This document shows, one piece after another, positions 53,499-61,000 of a DNA stretch of 64,000 nt. Source of the DNA: SAR202 cluster bacterium bin127 (GTDB lineage: Bacteria; Chloroflexota; Dehalococcoidia; Lucifugimonadales; Lucifugimonadaceae); assembly GCA_002239045.1 (NCBI GenBank), contig MPNN01000001.1, positions 372,001 through 436,000 on the forward strand, written 5' to 3'. A program made the position numbers and the translations under genes. Numbering within the stretch: position 1 is the first letter of the stretch; each line of letters begins with the position of its first letter. The notes under the pieces were generated by a model that did no database searches, was not told the origin of the DNA, and was given only the letters and a program-made list of their open reading frames with translations.

Positions 53499-54683
53499 CT
53501 ATCCGACGCCGGCGTATCTGGTTATGCGGTTGTAGATGTTTCCCACAAGTGAGTAGAAGAGGCTCATTGCGAGGTATGTGGCCATGACCATGCCGATGAG
53601 CGAGATTGCGGGTGCGATCTGGGTCATCGTGGTAGAGACGCTGACTAGGTCGGGGTATCCGATAGCGGCGGCGAGCGATGAGTTTTTGGTGAGGTTTAGG
53701 TACTGGCTGATTAGCGGCGGGATGATGACTCGGAGGGCTTGTGGGAAAATGACCCATCGCAATGAAGCGTTGGTGTGGAGTCCGAGCGCGCGTGCGGCTT
53801 CGGTCTGTCCTCGGTTGACGGCTTGGATACCGGCGCGGACGATTTCGGCGATGAATGCGGAGGTGTATACGACGAGTCCGATGAGGAGGGCGAAGAAGCT
53901 GCCGGACCAACGGGCTCCGCCCTGCAAGCGTCCGAAGGGGCCTTCTTGACGTTCTGGGACAACGAGCTCTAGGGGTGAGAAGATGATGAGTCCGACGATG
54001 GTGGCGACGACGAAGATGGCTATGCCGGCGATGATGGGATAGCTTGGTTGTCCGGTGACGATCTCTCGTTTCGTGAGGTAGTTGAAGGCGAGGATGCCGC
54101 CTGCGAATCCGATGACGGTGAGGATGGCCCAGGGCCAGAATCCGCCGAGAGGTGTCGCCCATGGCAGGTAGAAACCGCTGTTGTTGAGATAGAAGGCGTC
54201 GAAGAATATGTATCCCTCCCGGACGTTAGGGAGTTCGAGGATGATGAGGAACCAGAATAGAAGCTGGATCAGGAGAGGGATGTTGCGGAAGGTCTCGATG
54301 TAGACGAGGGCGAGACGGCTGAGCAGCCAGTTTCTTGAAAGACGAGAGACACCGATGATGATGCCTAGGGTGGTGGCGAGTAATACGCCGAGGACGGATG
54401 CTTTGATGGTGTTAAGAGCGGCGACGGAGAAGCCGTATAGGTATGACTGTGATGGGTCGTACTGGATTACGGATTCGCCGATCGGTATCTGGGCGGCGTC
54501 GTCGAGGAAGTTGAATCCGAAGGGTATCTCGCGGTCTTGGATCTCGTTTGCGACGTTGAAGATGAATCCGGAGACGATAGCGATGATAACGATTGCAGAG
54601 ATGATCTGGACGACCCACTGAATGAAGACGACATTGCGCCACAGGGGGATCCCGCCGGGGTATAGGATGCTCTGCACTACCAA
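53499..54683 (-). CDS. aapQ: Amino-acid ABC permease (AapQ-like)
   Basis: A 394-residue permease of the general L-amino-acid transporter. It has the AapQ pattern: one N-terminal helix, a periplasmic segment with PFGFNFLDDAAQIPIGES and YDPSQSYLYGFSVAALNTI, then the permease core (IETFRNIPLLIQLLFWFLIILELP) and the coupling motif AARALGLHTNASLRWVIFPQALR. AapM follows 10 bp downstream, so the two should form the membrane heterodimer. A terminator-like hairpin lies upstream, between it and the binding-protein gene. Confidence 0.92.
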   Translation of the reverse strand: MVVQSILYPGGIPLWRNVVFIQWVVQIISAIVIIAIVSGFIFNVANEIQDREIPFGFNFLDDAAQIPIGESVIQYDPSQSYLYGFSVAALNTIKASVLGVLLATTLGIIIGVSRLSRNWLLSRLALVYIETFRNIPLLIQLLFWFLIILELPNVREGYIFFDAFYLNNSGFYLPWATPLGGFWPWAILTVIGFAGGILAFNYLTKREIVTGQPSYPIIAGIAIFVVATIVGLIIFSPLELVVPERQEGPFGRLQGGARWSGSFFALLIGLVVYTSAFIAEIVRAGIQAVNRGQTEAARALGLHTNASLRWVIFPQALRVIIPPLISQYLNLTKNSSLAAAIGYPDLVSVSTTMTQIAPAISLIGMVMATYLAMSLFYSLVGNIYNRITRYAGVG

Positions 54684-54745
54684 GTTCTCGTTAACGCGTC
54701 GTGATAAGAATGACGGCTTTGGTGTAGTTTAACGGCAAAAAAGAA

Positions 54746-54772
54746 GGGGGATGCAACCGCATCCCCCTTTTT
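54746..54772 (-). terminator. Rho-independent terminator (bidirectional) between aapJ and aapQ
   Basis: A 9-bp perfect stem (gggggatgc / gcatccccc, loop aacc) is flanked by TTTTT on one side and AAAAAAGAA on the other, so it can act in either direction. It follows the binding-protein stop and precedes the permeases, likely giving more binding protein than permease mRNA. Confidence 0.85.
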
Positions 54773-54794
54773 GGGTTGGTCTTTCGACCGGTTA

Positions 54795-56027
54795 CTAGCG
54801 CAGGGGTGCTGCGTAGATTTGGCCGCCTTTGGGGCAGTCGCCACAGGGAGCGTCTGACCAGAGGGCGTTGCGGCCGCCTTCTCGGGGGAGGTCGATGCCG
54901 TCGGGACCGAGGTTGCGGTCGTAGATTTCGCCGTAGTTGCCGACGGCGTTGATCACGTCTTGCATGAAGGTTTCGGAGAGTCCGAGGGACTCTTGGCCGA
55001 TGGTGCCTTCGGTGCCGAGGAGTCGCTTGGCTTTGACATCGTCGCCACTGGCTTTGGCGCTGACGTTTCCGCTGTTGATTCCGTAGCCTTCGGCGTAGAT
55101 CAGGCCGGACATGACGGTCTTTACGATGTCGAACCACTGGTCGTCACCGTGCGGGACGACTGGGCCGAGCGGCTCTTCGGAGATGGTCTCCGGGAGGATC
55201 ACGTGGTCGGCGGGGTTCTGCAAGGAAGTCCGCAGTGCGGCTAGCTGTGATCGGTCGTTCGTGAAGACGTCGCAGGCGCCGGACTCGTATGACGAGAGGA
55301 CGATGTCGGTGTCTTCAAAGACCTGCGGGTTGTATTCCATGGCGTTCTGTCGGAAGAAGTCGGCCATGTTGAGCTCGGTAGTGGTACCGCTGGTTACACA
55401 GACGGCGGCGCCGCTGAGTTCGTATGCGGAGGTAACACCAAGGTCTGCGGGGACCATGAAGCCTTGTCCGTCGTAGAACATGGTCTGTGCGTAGTTGCCC
55501 CACTGTGCGTCTCGGCTGGTGGTCCAGGTAACGGTGCGGACGAGGAGGTCGACTTCACCTGACTGGATGGTCGGGCCACGCTCAGCAGCGTTGATGAACA
55601 CGACCTCGATCGCTTCGGGATCGCCTAGGACGGCGGTAGCGACTGCGCGGCAGAGGTCGATGTCGAATCCGACGCTTCGGCCGGAGTCGTCGAGGAAGCC
55701 GTATCCGGGCACGTCGTTTCGGCTTGCGCAGATCAGGTGACCGCGCTCTTGGACTTGAGCTAGACGGCCACCAGTTTCTTCCGGCATCATGGCTTGGTCG
55801 GCCTCCATCTTGGCTTCCTCGGCCATTTTCATGGCTTCGTCGGCAGAAGCTTCGGCGGCGTCTGCTCGGGCATTGGCCGCGCTGAGTGCGGATTGTGCGG
55901 CAGATGTGGTGGCTTGCGCGTCCTGGAGGTCCGCGTCAGTTGGACCATCGTCGCTCGTGCAAGCGCTAAACGCGACGGCGAAAACCGATACAGTCGCGAG
56001 TATTGCGATCAGAAGTTGTTTTTTCAT
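54795..56027 (-). CDS. aapJ: Amino-acid ABC transporter substrate-binding lipoprotein (AapJ-like, copy 2)
   Basis: A lipid-anchored family 3 solute-binding protein (410 residues). Lipobox AFSAC (C23), then an Ala-rich helical linker (about 35-90) that could be a coiled-coil stalk, then the AapJ fold with RGHLICASRNDVPGYGFLD, VGFDIDLCRAVATAVLGD, LQSGEVDLLVRTVTWT and VTSGTTTELNMADFF. A short insert near the end has CGDC, absent from the paralogue. Start: ATG of MKKQLL with GGAGG ten bases upstream, not the open-frame extension to 56102. The gene after it, past a terminator, encodes the permease. Confidence 0.93.
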   Translation of the reverse strand: MKKQLLIAILATVSVFAVAFSACTSDDGPTDADLQDAQATTSAAQSALSAANARADAAEASADEAMKMAEEAKMEADQAMMPEETGGRLAQVQERGHLICASRNDVPGYGFLDDSGRSVGFDIDLCRAVATAVLGDPEAIEVVFINAAERGPTIQSGEVDLLVRTVTWTTSRDAQWGNYAQTMFYDGQGFMVPADLGVTSAYELSGAAVCVTSGTTTELNMADFFRQNAMEYNPQVFEDTDIVLSSYESGACDVFTNDRSQLAALRTSLQNPADHVILPETISEEPLGPVVPHGDDQWFDIVKTVMSGLIYAEGYGINSGNVSAKASGDDVKAKRLLGTEGTIGQESLGLSETFMQDVINAVGNYGEIYDRNLGPDGIDLPREGGRNALWSDAPCGDCPKGGQIYAAPLR

Positions 56028-56221
56028 GTTGTAGTTTCCTCCGAGGATGGCGATCTTTTCTGTGTTTGGGCTACATCCAAGAATCTCGAAACGAGACATC
56101 ATATCCAGTTTACGCCATTATTGGGAAATAGTTGGAATAATCCAACATCGCAGTGTTGAAGACCCTGCGTTCATGAAATTCGCTGGGTCGAATCCGGCGC
56201 GTGCTAGACATGGTGTCGTCG

Positions 56222-57361
56222 TCAGCGCAACGGAGCGGCGTAGATTTGGCCGCCGTTGATCCAGAGATCGTTGCGTCCATCGCGTGGGAGACCGATGCCT
56301 TGAGCGCCGAGGTTTCGTTCGTAAATTTCCCCATAGTTTCCCACTTGTTTGATGACGTCTTGCATGAAGGTCTTTCGGAGACCAAGCGCTTCTTGCCCGA
56401 AGTCGCCTTCGGAGCCGAGTAGCCGTTTGGCTTTGACGTTGTCGCTCGCGGCCATGCCATCGACGTTGGTGCTGTCGATACCGTAAGCCTCGGCGTAGAT
56501 GAGGCCGGCCATGACGACTTTCACAACATCGAACCATGCTTCGTCGCCGTGAGGGATGACTGGGGTCAGAGGTTCTTCGGAGACGATTTCGGGGAGGATT
56601 AGGTGTTCGTCGGGATTGGGAAACTCTGTCAGGAGCGATGCGAGGCCCGAGCGGTCGGTTGTGAAGGCATCGCACTGCCCGGCTTGATATGCGTCAACAG
56701 CGACGTCGGATTGCTCGAAGACGGTAGGGGTGAAATCGAGATTGTTTTGGCGGAAGTAGTCGGCGAGGTTAAGTTCGGTGGTGGTGCCGGAAGTTACGCA
56801 TATCGCAGCACCTCCAAGTTCGAGGGCTGATGTGACACCGGAGTCTTTTCGCGTCATGAATCCTTGACCGTCGTAGAACATGACTGGTGCGAAGTTTCCC
56901 CAATTGACATCTCGGTTGGATGTCCATGTGGTCGTGAGGTTCATTAGGTCGATTTCACCGGATTGGAGGGCGGGACCGCGTTCGGCGAGGTCGGTGAATC
57001 GGTAATCGATTGCGTCGGCATCACCGAGGACAGCGGCGGCGACGGCTCGGCAGAGGTCGACGTCGAACCCTACGCTCTGCCCTGCTGCGTCGAGGTAGTG
57101 GAAGCCGGGGGTGTCGTTTCCGGTGGCGCAGGTGACATCTCCGCGGTCTTGGATGGCGGCGAGGCGGTCGGCCGACCTTTCAACGATCTCGGCGCGTGCC
57201 ACTGCGTCATCGCGTTCAGCGATGGCATCGTTGCGATCGATGACTGCGGCCTCGGCGGTGGCCTGTGCGCGTTCGACCGCGATCTCGTTTGCGCCGCTGT
57301 TGGACGTGCAGGCGGTGAGGATGAAGATGAGAGTGACTGCTGTTGCGAGGATGTTTTTCAT
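56222..57361 (-). CDS. aapJ: Amino-acid ABC transporter substrate-binding lipoprotein (AapJ-like, copy 1)
   Basis: A 379-residue paralogue of the gene downstream, separated from it by about 195 bp. Signal peptide with lipobox ILTAC (C18), an Ala/Glu/Arg-rich helical linker (about 25-65), then the AapJ core with DVTCATGNDTPGFHYLD, VGFDVDLCRAVAAAVLGD, LQSGEIDLMNLTTTWT and SGTTTELNLADYF. It lacks the CGDC insert. Two binding proteins for one permease pair suggest broadened amino-acid range. Start taken as ATG of MKNILA; a longer frame to 57406 has no ribosome-binding site. Confidence 0.93.
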   Translation of the reverse strand: MKNILATAVTLIFILTACTSNSGANEIAVERAQATAEAAVIDRNDAIAERDDAVARAEIVERSADRLAAIQDRGDVTCATGNDTPGFHYLDAAGQSVGFDVDLCRAVAAAVLGDADAIDYRFTDLAERGPALQSGEIDLMNLTTTWTSNRDVNWGNFAPVMFYDGQGFMTRKDSGVTSALELGGAAICVTSGTTTELNLADYFRQNNLDFTPTVFEQSDVAVDAYQAGQCDAFTTDRSGLASLLTEFPNPDEHLILPEIVSEEPLTPVIPHGDEAWFDVVKVVMAGLIYAEAYGIDSTNVDGMAASDNVKAKRLLGSEGDFGQEALGLRKTFMQDVIKQVGNYGEIYERNLGAQGIGLPRDGRNDLWINGGQIYAAPLR

Positions 57362-57423
57362 GGTGTGGGACTGGGTTTTACTTAAACTCGTTGCCACGCG
57401 GTCCATCGATTTCGGGGAGCAGA

Positions 57424-57612
57424 TCAGGGTCTTGCTACGACGCGATCATTATCGTTGCGGTCGTGCTCGGTTTTACGAATGTGGAGTACGTTGTCATCCA
57501 ATACAAATTCGACCGATGTGCCTTCTTTGATTTCTAAGTCATCGGCGATGTGCTGGGGTATCCGTACGGCGAGATCCGAACCCCATTTTGAGATGCTGGT
57601 TTTCAGTGGCAT
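57424..57612 (-). CDS. AbrB/MazE-type DNA-binding protein, orphan antitoxin-like
   Basis: A 62-residue swapped-hairpin protein: SISKWGSDLAVRIPQHIADDLEIKEGTSVEF is a typical SpoVT-AbrB domain as in MazE and VapB-like antitoxins, followed by a short charged tail. A toxin normally follows; here the next gene on the strand is a binding protein 63 bp away, and no toxin-like frame is present, so it is an orphan or has another regulatory job, possibly of the transporter operon. Confidence 0.8.
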   Translation of the reverse strand: MPLKTSISKWGSDLAVRIPQHIADDLEIKEGTSVEFVLDDNVLHIRKTEHDRNDNDRVVARP

Positions 57613-57709
57613 GTCGATAGTCCGAGTATTATTCCCGATGCATTTTTCTACATCACGGGTCAGAGGGTTGGCGGGACGATATTAGTCTGTCGATCCAGGC
57701 ATGATGCTT

Positions 57710-58264
57710 CTACGGGTTGGTTCCGCCGTCCACAGCATCAACCCAGTAGAGGGTGCAATCGTCATTGCTGGTTCTGCTCTCTTCGTCAACAATCCGTACG
57801 GCACCAGTGTATTTCTGATATGCGCTGAAATCCTCCAAGTCCTCCGAGTTGTATTGGCCCACGTAGATACGACAATCTGAGTCAATCCAGGTTACGTTTT
57901 TTGCTGTGTAGTCGGTTTCACCGTCGATTGTGATGGTGAGGTAGTCGGACTTGTCGAGAATATCTGCGGCGATGTCGTCAGCGATCACTGTGAATATGCG
58001 TTCGTCGCGAGAGTCCGTGGTGACGGTGGATTCGTCTCCAATGTCGTTTTCGGTCATTGAATCGGCTACCAGTACGGTTTCGAGAGGCTTGGGTCCGTCC
58101 TCAGAGATGGTAATCACTGATGCTGAGGCGTCGCTGTCTGTTGGACTTTGAGTCAGAATCGAAGCTAGGTACGCGGGCGTTATGGCAATTAGCGCGAGGA
58201 CGATCATCGTTGCAAGAACCGCTGAGAAACGGCGACGAGTGGGAGTGTTGGAGGTAGTTTTCAT
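57710..58264 (-). CDS. Membrane-anchored extracytoplasmic protein, family X
   Basis: A 184-residue protein of unknown function. One N-terminal membrane helix (AVLATMIVLALIAITPAYLAS), then a Ser/Asp/Thr-rich stretch and a beta-rich C-terminal domain with two cysteines (DSDCRIYVG and NDDCTLYWVDA). The protein at 59244-59753 has the same plan: ITPAYLA vs LAPAFLA after the helix, a strand ending RIVDEESRT vs RIDDHETQS, and DCTLYWVD vs DCSIFFLD at the end. They are local paralogues. A small adhesin, inhibitor or sensor is possible; I cannot say which. Confidence 0.65.
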   Translation of the reverse strand: MKTTSNTPTRRRFSAVLATMIVLALIAITPAYLASILTQSPTDSDASASVITISEDGPKPLETVLVADSMTENDIGDESTVTTDSRDERIFTVIADDIAADILDKSDYLTITIDGETDYTAKNVTWIDSDCRIYVGQYNSEDLEDFSAYQKYTGAVRIVDEESRTSNDDCTLYWVDAVDGGTNP

Positions 58265-58326
58265 GTTGGACTAACCCTTTAAGCAGAATCGAAGGCGGAA
58301 AGATGCTTGTATTCTACGCCTACGCG

Positions 58327-58926
58327 TTAGTTTGGAGTGCAATCTATCGGGGCGATTTCGAGTTCGGATAGGTCGATTTCGGCGATTTCTTTTTCGCGTG
58401 CGGCTGAACACGTTAGCCATTCGGTGTCTGTGCCGGTCCATTTGAAAGTTACTTCGATGGTGTCGACCAGGCCTAAGGCATCCACCAACCAAGGATGGCT
58501 CTTCTGCTTGAATTCGTAGTGCAGGTTGCATTCATCCGGGAGGTCCCAGTCGTAGATGTTAGTGAAATCAGTTCCACCCCAACTGAAGTAACCGGATTCG
58601 TATCGGCCGATATAGTTGCGTGGATCGAATGGGAGTTGCCCGGATTTATACGCCTCAACGCACCTTTTCAGATCCGATTCGCTGCTGACCAGTGGAATCG
58701 AGAACATCCCGCGGTTGCCGTCGGTTACGACGATGAAGTCGCTGCTGTAGCGGTGGCATTGTATGGGCTTTCCGATGTAGGTGTTAAACGTCGTAATGTT
58801 GGATCTCGCGGGAGTCGTGCCGAATCGATAGCTTTGTCCGACAACGGAGACGACGATCAGGAATGCGAAGATGACTGTTGCGGTTGCCGTAATAGATAGG
58901 AGCACTTTTTTCAGTCGTCGCAACAT
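58327..58926 (-). CDS. Membrane-anchored extracytoplasmic protein, unknown
   Basis: A 199-residue protein with a basic N-terminus, a transmembrane helix (VLLSITATATVIFAFLIVVSVV), and an extracytoplasmic domain with several cysteines (IQCHRY, KRCVEAY, DECNLHY, LTCSAA, IDCTPN), which may form disulfides. No family that I know matches. It lies between the two family X genes on the same strand but does not clearly share their C-terminal motif, so I treat it as separate. Start: ATG at the head of a basic-hydrophobic signal anchor. Confidence 0.6.
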   Translation of the reverse strand: MLRRLKKVLLSITATATVIFAFLIVVSVVGQSYRFGTTPARSNITTFNTYIGKPIQCHRYSSDFIVVTDGNRGMFSIPLVSSESDLKRCVEAYKSGQLPFDPRNYIGRYESGYFSWGGTDFTNIYDWDLPDECNLHYEFKQKSHPWLVDALGLVDTIEVTFKWTGTDTEWLTCSAAREKEIAEIDLSELEIAPIDCTPN

Positions 58927-59006
58927 GATATTCGTTCTTGGTTATCGGTTTTGTGCTGAGTTAAGGGGAACCACAAGGGTTGCCCTGATTTGATGTGCCC
59001 TCAGTG

Positions 59007-59160
59007 CCATAGGGGTGCTGTGTACAATCTTCCTCCTTGATGCCCAAGGGGCATCAAGGAGGGTTTAGACGTGGCGTTTCGCTTTGCACTTCCTTGCCCG
59101 GCCCCTCTGGATTCCGGCTTTCGCCGGAATGACGGTAGTTGTGCACAGCACCCATAGGGG
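59007..59160. mobile_element. MITE-like element with 21-bp imperfect terminal inverted repeats
   Basis: The left end (59007-59027, ccataggggtgctgtgtacaa) matches the complement of the right end (59139-59159) at about 18 of 21 positions. Inside are a perfect 14-bp hairpin with a 3-nt loop (cctccttgatgccc / gggcatcaaggagg) and a family A palindrome (59111-59135). Total about 153 bp, no coding frame. Part of the right half recurs at 49781-49830. No target-site duplication is obvious. Confidence 0.5.
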
Positions 59161-59243
59161 ATCATTGTGAAATTATTGTCATTTCCGCACTTGGTGGGCG
59201 CTTGGTCCGCTGAAGCGCCCATCCTGCGCGGAAATAACGGGTT

Positions 59244-59753
59244 CTACTGCGCGTTGGGTTCGTCTAGGAAGAAGATGCTGCAATCGTTCTTGGTGGACTG
59301 GGTCTCATGGTCGTCAATCCTGATGTGTCCGGTAAGAATGTCCTCGTCGTTGCTGCCCGAATAAACGCGGAGGGTCAACACGCATCCTTCTTCGGATTTT
59401 GTGTCGAGAAAGACGACTTCTCCGGAAAATTCGCCAAAATCGAGTTCGTCGTGCGTCACCGCTAGCTGGCCAGCATCGCGGACGAAGTCCACCCCATCAT
59501 CGACGATCACGACGGAGTCTTCACTTGACAGGATGCGCGTTTCGTCGGTAGTTGCCGCGACACTGTGGATTGGCTCGTCAGAAACACCTGCGGCTGGTGG
59601 CTGTACACTCGCCAGATTCTCTGCGCTTGGCGATTGCACCGCGTAGCGGTCAGCTAAGAATGCTGGTGCCAATACGAGTATCGGCAATGCGATGAGCAGG
59701 ATCAGGACGCCGGCGAGACGGCCCTTCAGGCTTCCGGTAGATTGAGTTTTCAT
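59244..59753 (-). CDS. Membrane-anchored extracytoplasmic protein, family X paralogue
   Basis: A 169-residue paralogue of the protein at 57710-58264. One N-terminal membrane helix (LAGVLILLIALPILVLAPAFLA), a Ser/Val/Pro linker, and a beta-rich acidic domain with two cysteines (EEGCVLTLRVYSG and NDCSIFFLD). Two cysteines at the same places as in the paralogue suggest one conserved disulfide. A strong AGGAGG eight bases before the ATG is preceded by a leader that can fold and may hide it. The function is unknown. Confidence 0.68.
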   Translation of the reverse strand: MKTQSTGSLKGRLAGVLILLIALPILVLAPAFLADRYAVQSPSAENLASVQPPAAGVSDEPIHSVAATTDETRILSSEDSVVIVDDGVDFVRDAGQLAVTHDELDFGEFSGEVVFLDTKSEEGCVLTLRVYSGSNDEDILTGHIRIDDHETQSTKNDCSIFFLDEPNAQ

Positions 59754-59760
59754 GACCTCA

Positions 59761-59891
59761 ACCTCCTTTTGCGAGACCGTTACAAAACTCCAGTCTCCTC
59801 ACCTGTGCTATGCAAGCAAGAGGGAGCTGAACCGTCATCAACTGCCGACTTAATGGGACCCCTCCTTATCAGTGCAAGGAGGCGAGTTTTG
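59761..59891 (-). promoter_or_regulatory. Structured leader, possible SD-sequestering switch
   Basis: On the minus strand, upstream of the family X gene, CAAAACTC (59884-59891) pairs with GAGTTTTG (59783-59790), enclosing a perfect 7-bp hairpin CCTCCTT / AAGGAGG (59876-59882 with 59861-59867). The gene's own Shine-Dalgarno (59762-59768) has exactly the same AAGGAGG. The CCTCCTT arm could therefore pair either locally or with the Shine-Dalgarno, a typical switch layout. It matches no riboswitch class that I recognise. Confidence 0.45.
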
Positions 59892-59971
59892 CGGATGTCT
59901 CTATAGGCATCGGCGGTTTGGTTCAGATGATCCAAAGTTTACCACGCTTTGGGGAATGAGGTTTTTACTAG

Positions 59972-60859
59972 TTAGACTGGCATCGTACGCCCTGTTTTGG
60001 CTCGGCCGTAGTCGGCGATGTCTCTGGTCAAGGCACCGATCATCTTGCAGCCGAGTCCATCGATGAGCTGGTCGACCTGTTGCTCGTTGGTCATCTCTTC
60101 GTCTTGCCATGCGGCGTAGAAGGCGATGCCGTTGTTTTCCAACGCCTTCTTGACGATGTTGAGGGCGTTATCCATGAAGTCGGGGTAAGGTGGATCGTGA
60201 GCGTCGGGGTCGCCGAACGACATTCCCATGTCGCCGGGTCCCCACTCGGCGAATGCGATGCCGGGGACGGCCGCGGTCTGCTCTGCAAACGGCAGGCAGT
60301 GGCGGTCTTCGATCTTGAGTCCGAGCATGAGTTCGCCGTTGGGGTTCATCGGCCACGGGTCGGCAATTTGGACGTATTCCTTGGGATCGACTCCCCAGAT
60401 GGCTGCAGGTTGGAGCTGTCCGCCCGCGCCGCGGATCCCCTCAGGAATTATGTCGCTGCCGATGGTCTGGAACGGGTAACGACATGCTGCGACGAACCAT
60501 TTGGTTGCTTCAGGGTTGCGTACGTGGGTGTGGAGCAGACCATGAATGCCGGTGGTCAGCGCGTGTCGCATCTGCCAGGCGTTGTACTGCACCTCTTCGG
60601 GCGAGTAGGCGCTATGAGGCAGAGAAGTCACAACGGTGGGCGTGGGGTGACCGCTAGGTGTGGGTCCGCCGTCTTTGAGGCCTCTCATGAACTGGTAAAG
60701 CCCTCCGATGTCGAAGTGATGGTGTTCGAAGTCGATGAGGACCATGTCGGCCCATGTCTGGGCCATTTCACGTCCGGCGTCGTAGGATAGTTCGGGCGTT
60801 GGCGTGTGGTAGTACGGTTGGTCTTGCTTTAGGAGGTCGATGCATTTGTTGATGCCCAT
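59972..60859 (-). CDS. HpcH/HpaI aldolase/citrate lyase family protein (copy 1)
   Basis: A 295-residue TIM-barrel aldolase of the HpcH/HpaI type, class II pyruvate/oxaloacetate aldolases acting on 2-keto-3-deoxy acids. Landmarks: WADMVLIDFEHHHFDI, HALTTGIHGLLHTH, CRYPFQTIG, the metal-binding glutamate in MLGLKIEDRH, and VPGIAFAEWGPGDMGMSFG. The insertion KTGRTMPV at the C-terminus is shared with the paralogue. I choose the ATG of MGINKC because AAGGA lies nine bases upstream; a longer frame to 60913 adds only 18 residues. The natural substrate is not evident. Confidence 0.9.
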   Translation of the reverse strand: MGINKCIDLLKQDQPYYHTPTPELSYDAGREMAQTWADMVLIDFEHHHFDIGGLYQFMRGLKDGGPTPSGHPTPTVVTSLPHSAYSPEEVQYNAWQMRHALTTGIHGLLHTHVRNPEATKWFVAACRYPFQTIGSDIIPEGIRGAGGQLQPAAIWGVDPKEYVQIADPWPMNPNGELMLGLKIEDRHCLPFAEQTAAVPGIAFAEWGPGDMGMSFGDPDAHDPPYPDFMDNALNIVKKALENNGIAFYAAWQDEEMTNEQQVDQLIDGLGCKMIGALTRDIADYGRAKTGRTMPV

Positions 60860-61000
60860 TGTTTTGGTTCCTTCTAGTGGCGGAATGCGACGTGATTCGT
60901 CGTGCGTTTCCATACCTTATCGCTAATCGGCGCGTTGAGTGCGGCGCGATGAACGTAACGCGCGATGAGTGCAGCTAACGGAGTTGCGTAGGGTCGGCGA

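Noticed and set aside
56170-56215. tRNA-like T-arm (gggtcgaatccgg)
   Set aside because: T-loop lacks the invariant TT-C pattern and no acceptor or anticodon arms can be drawn.
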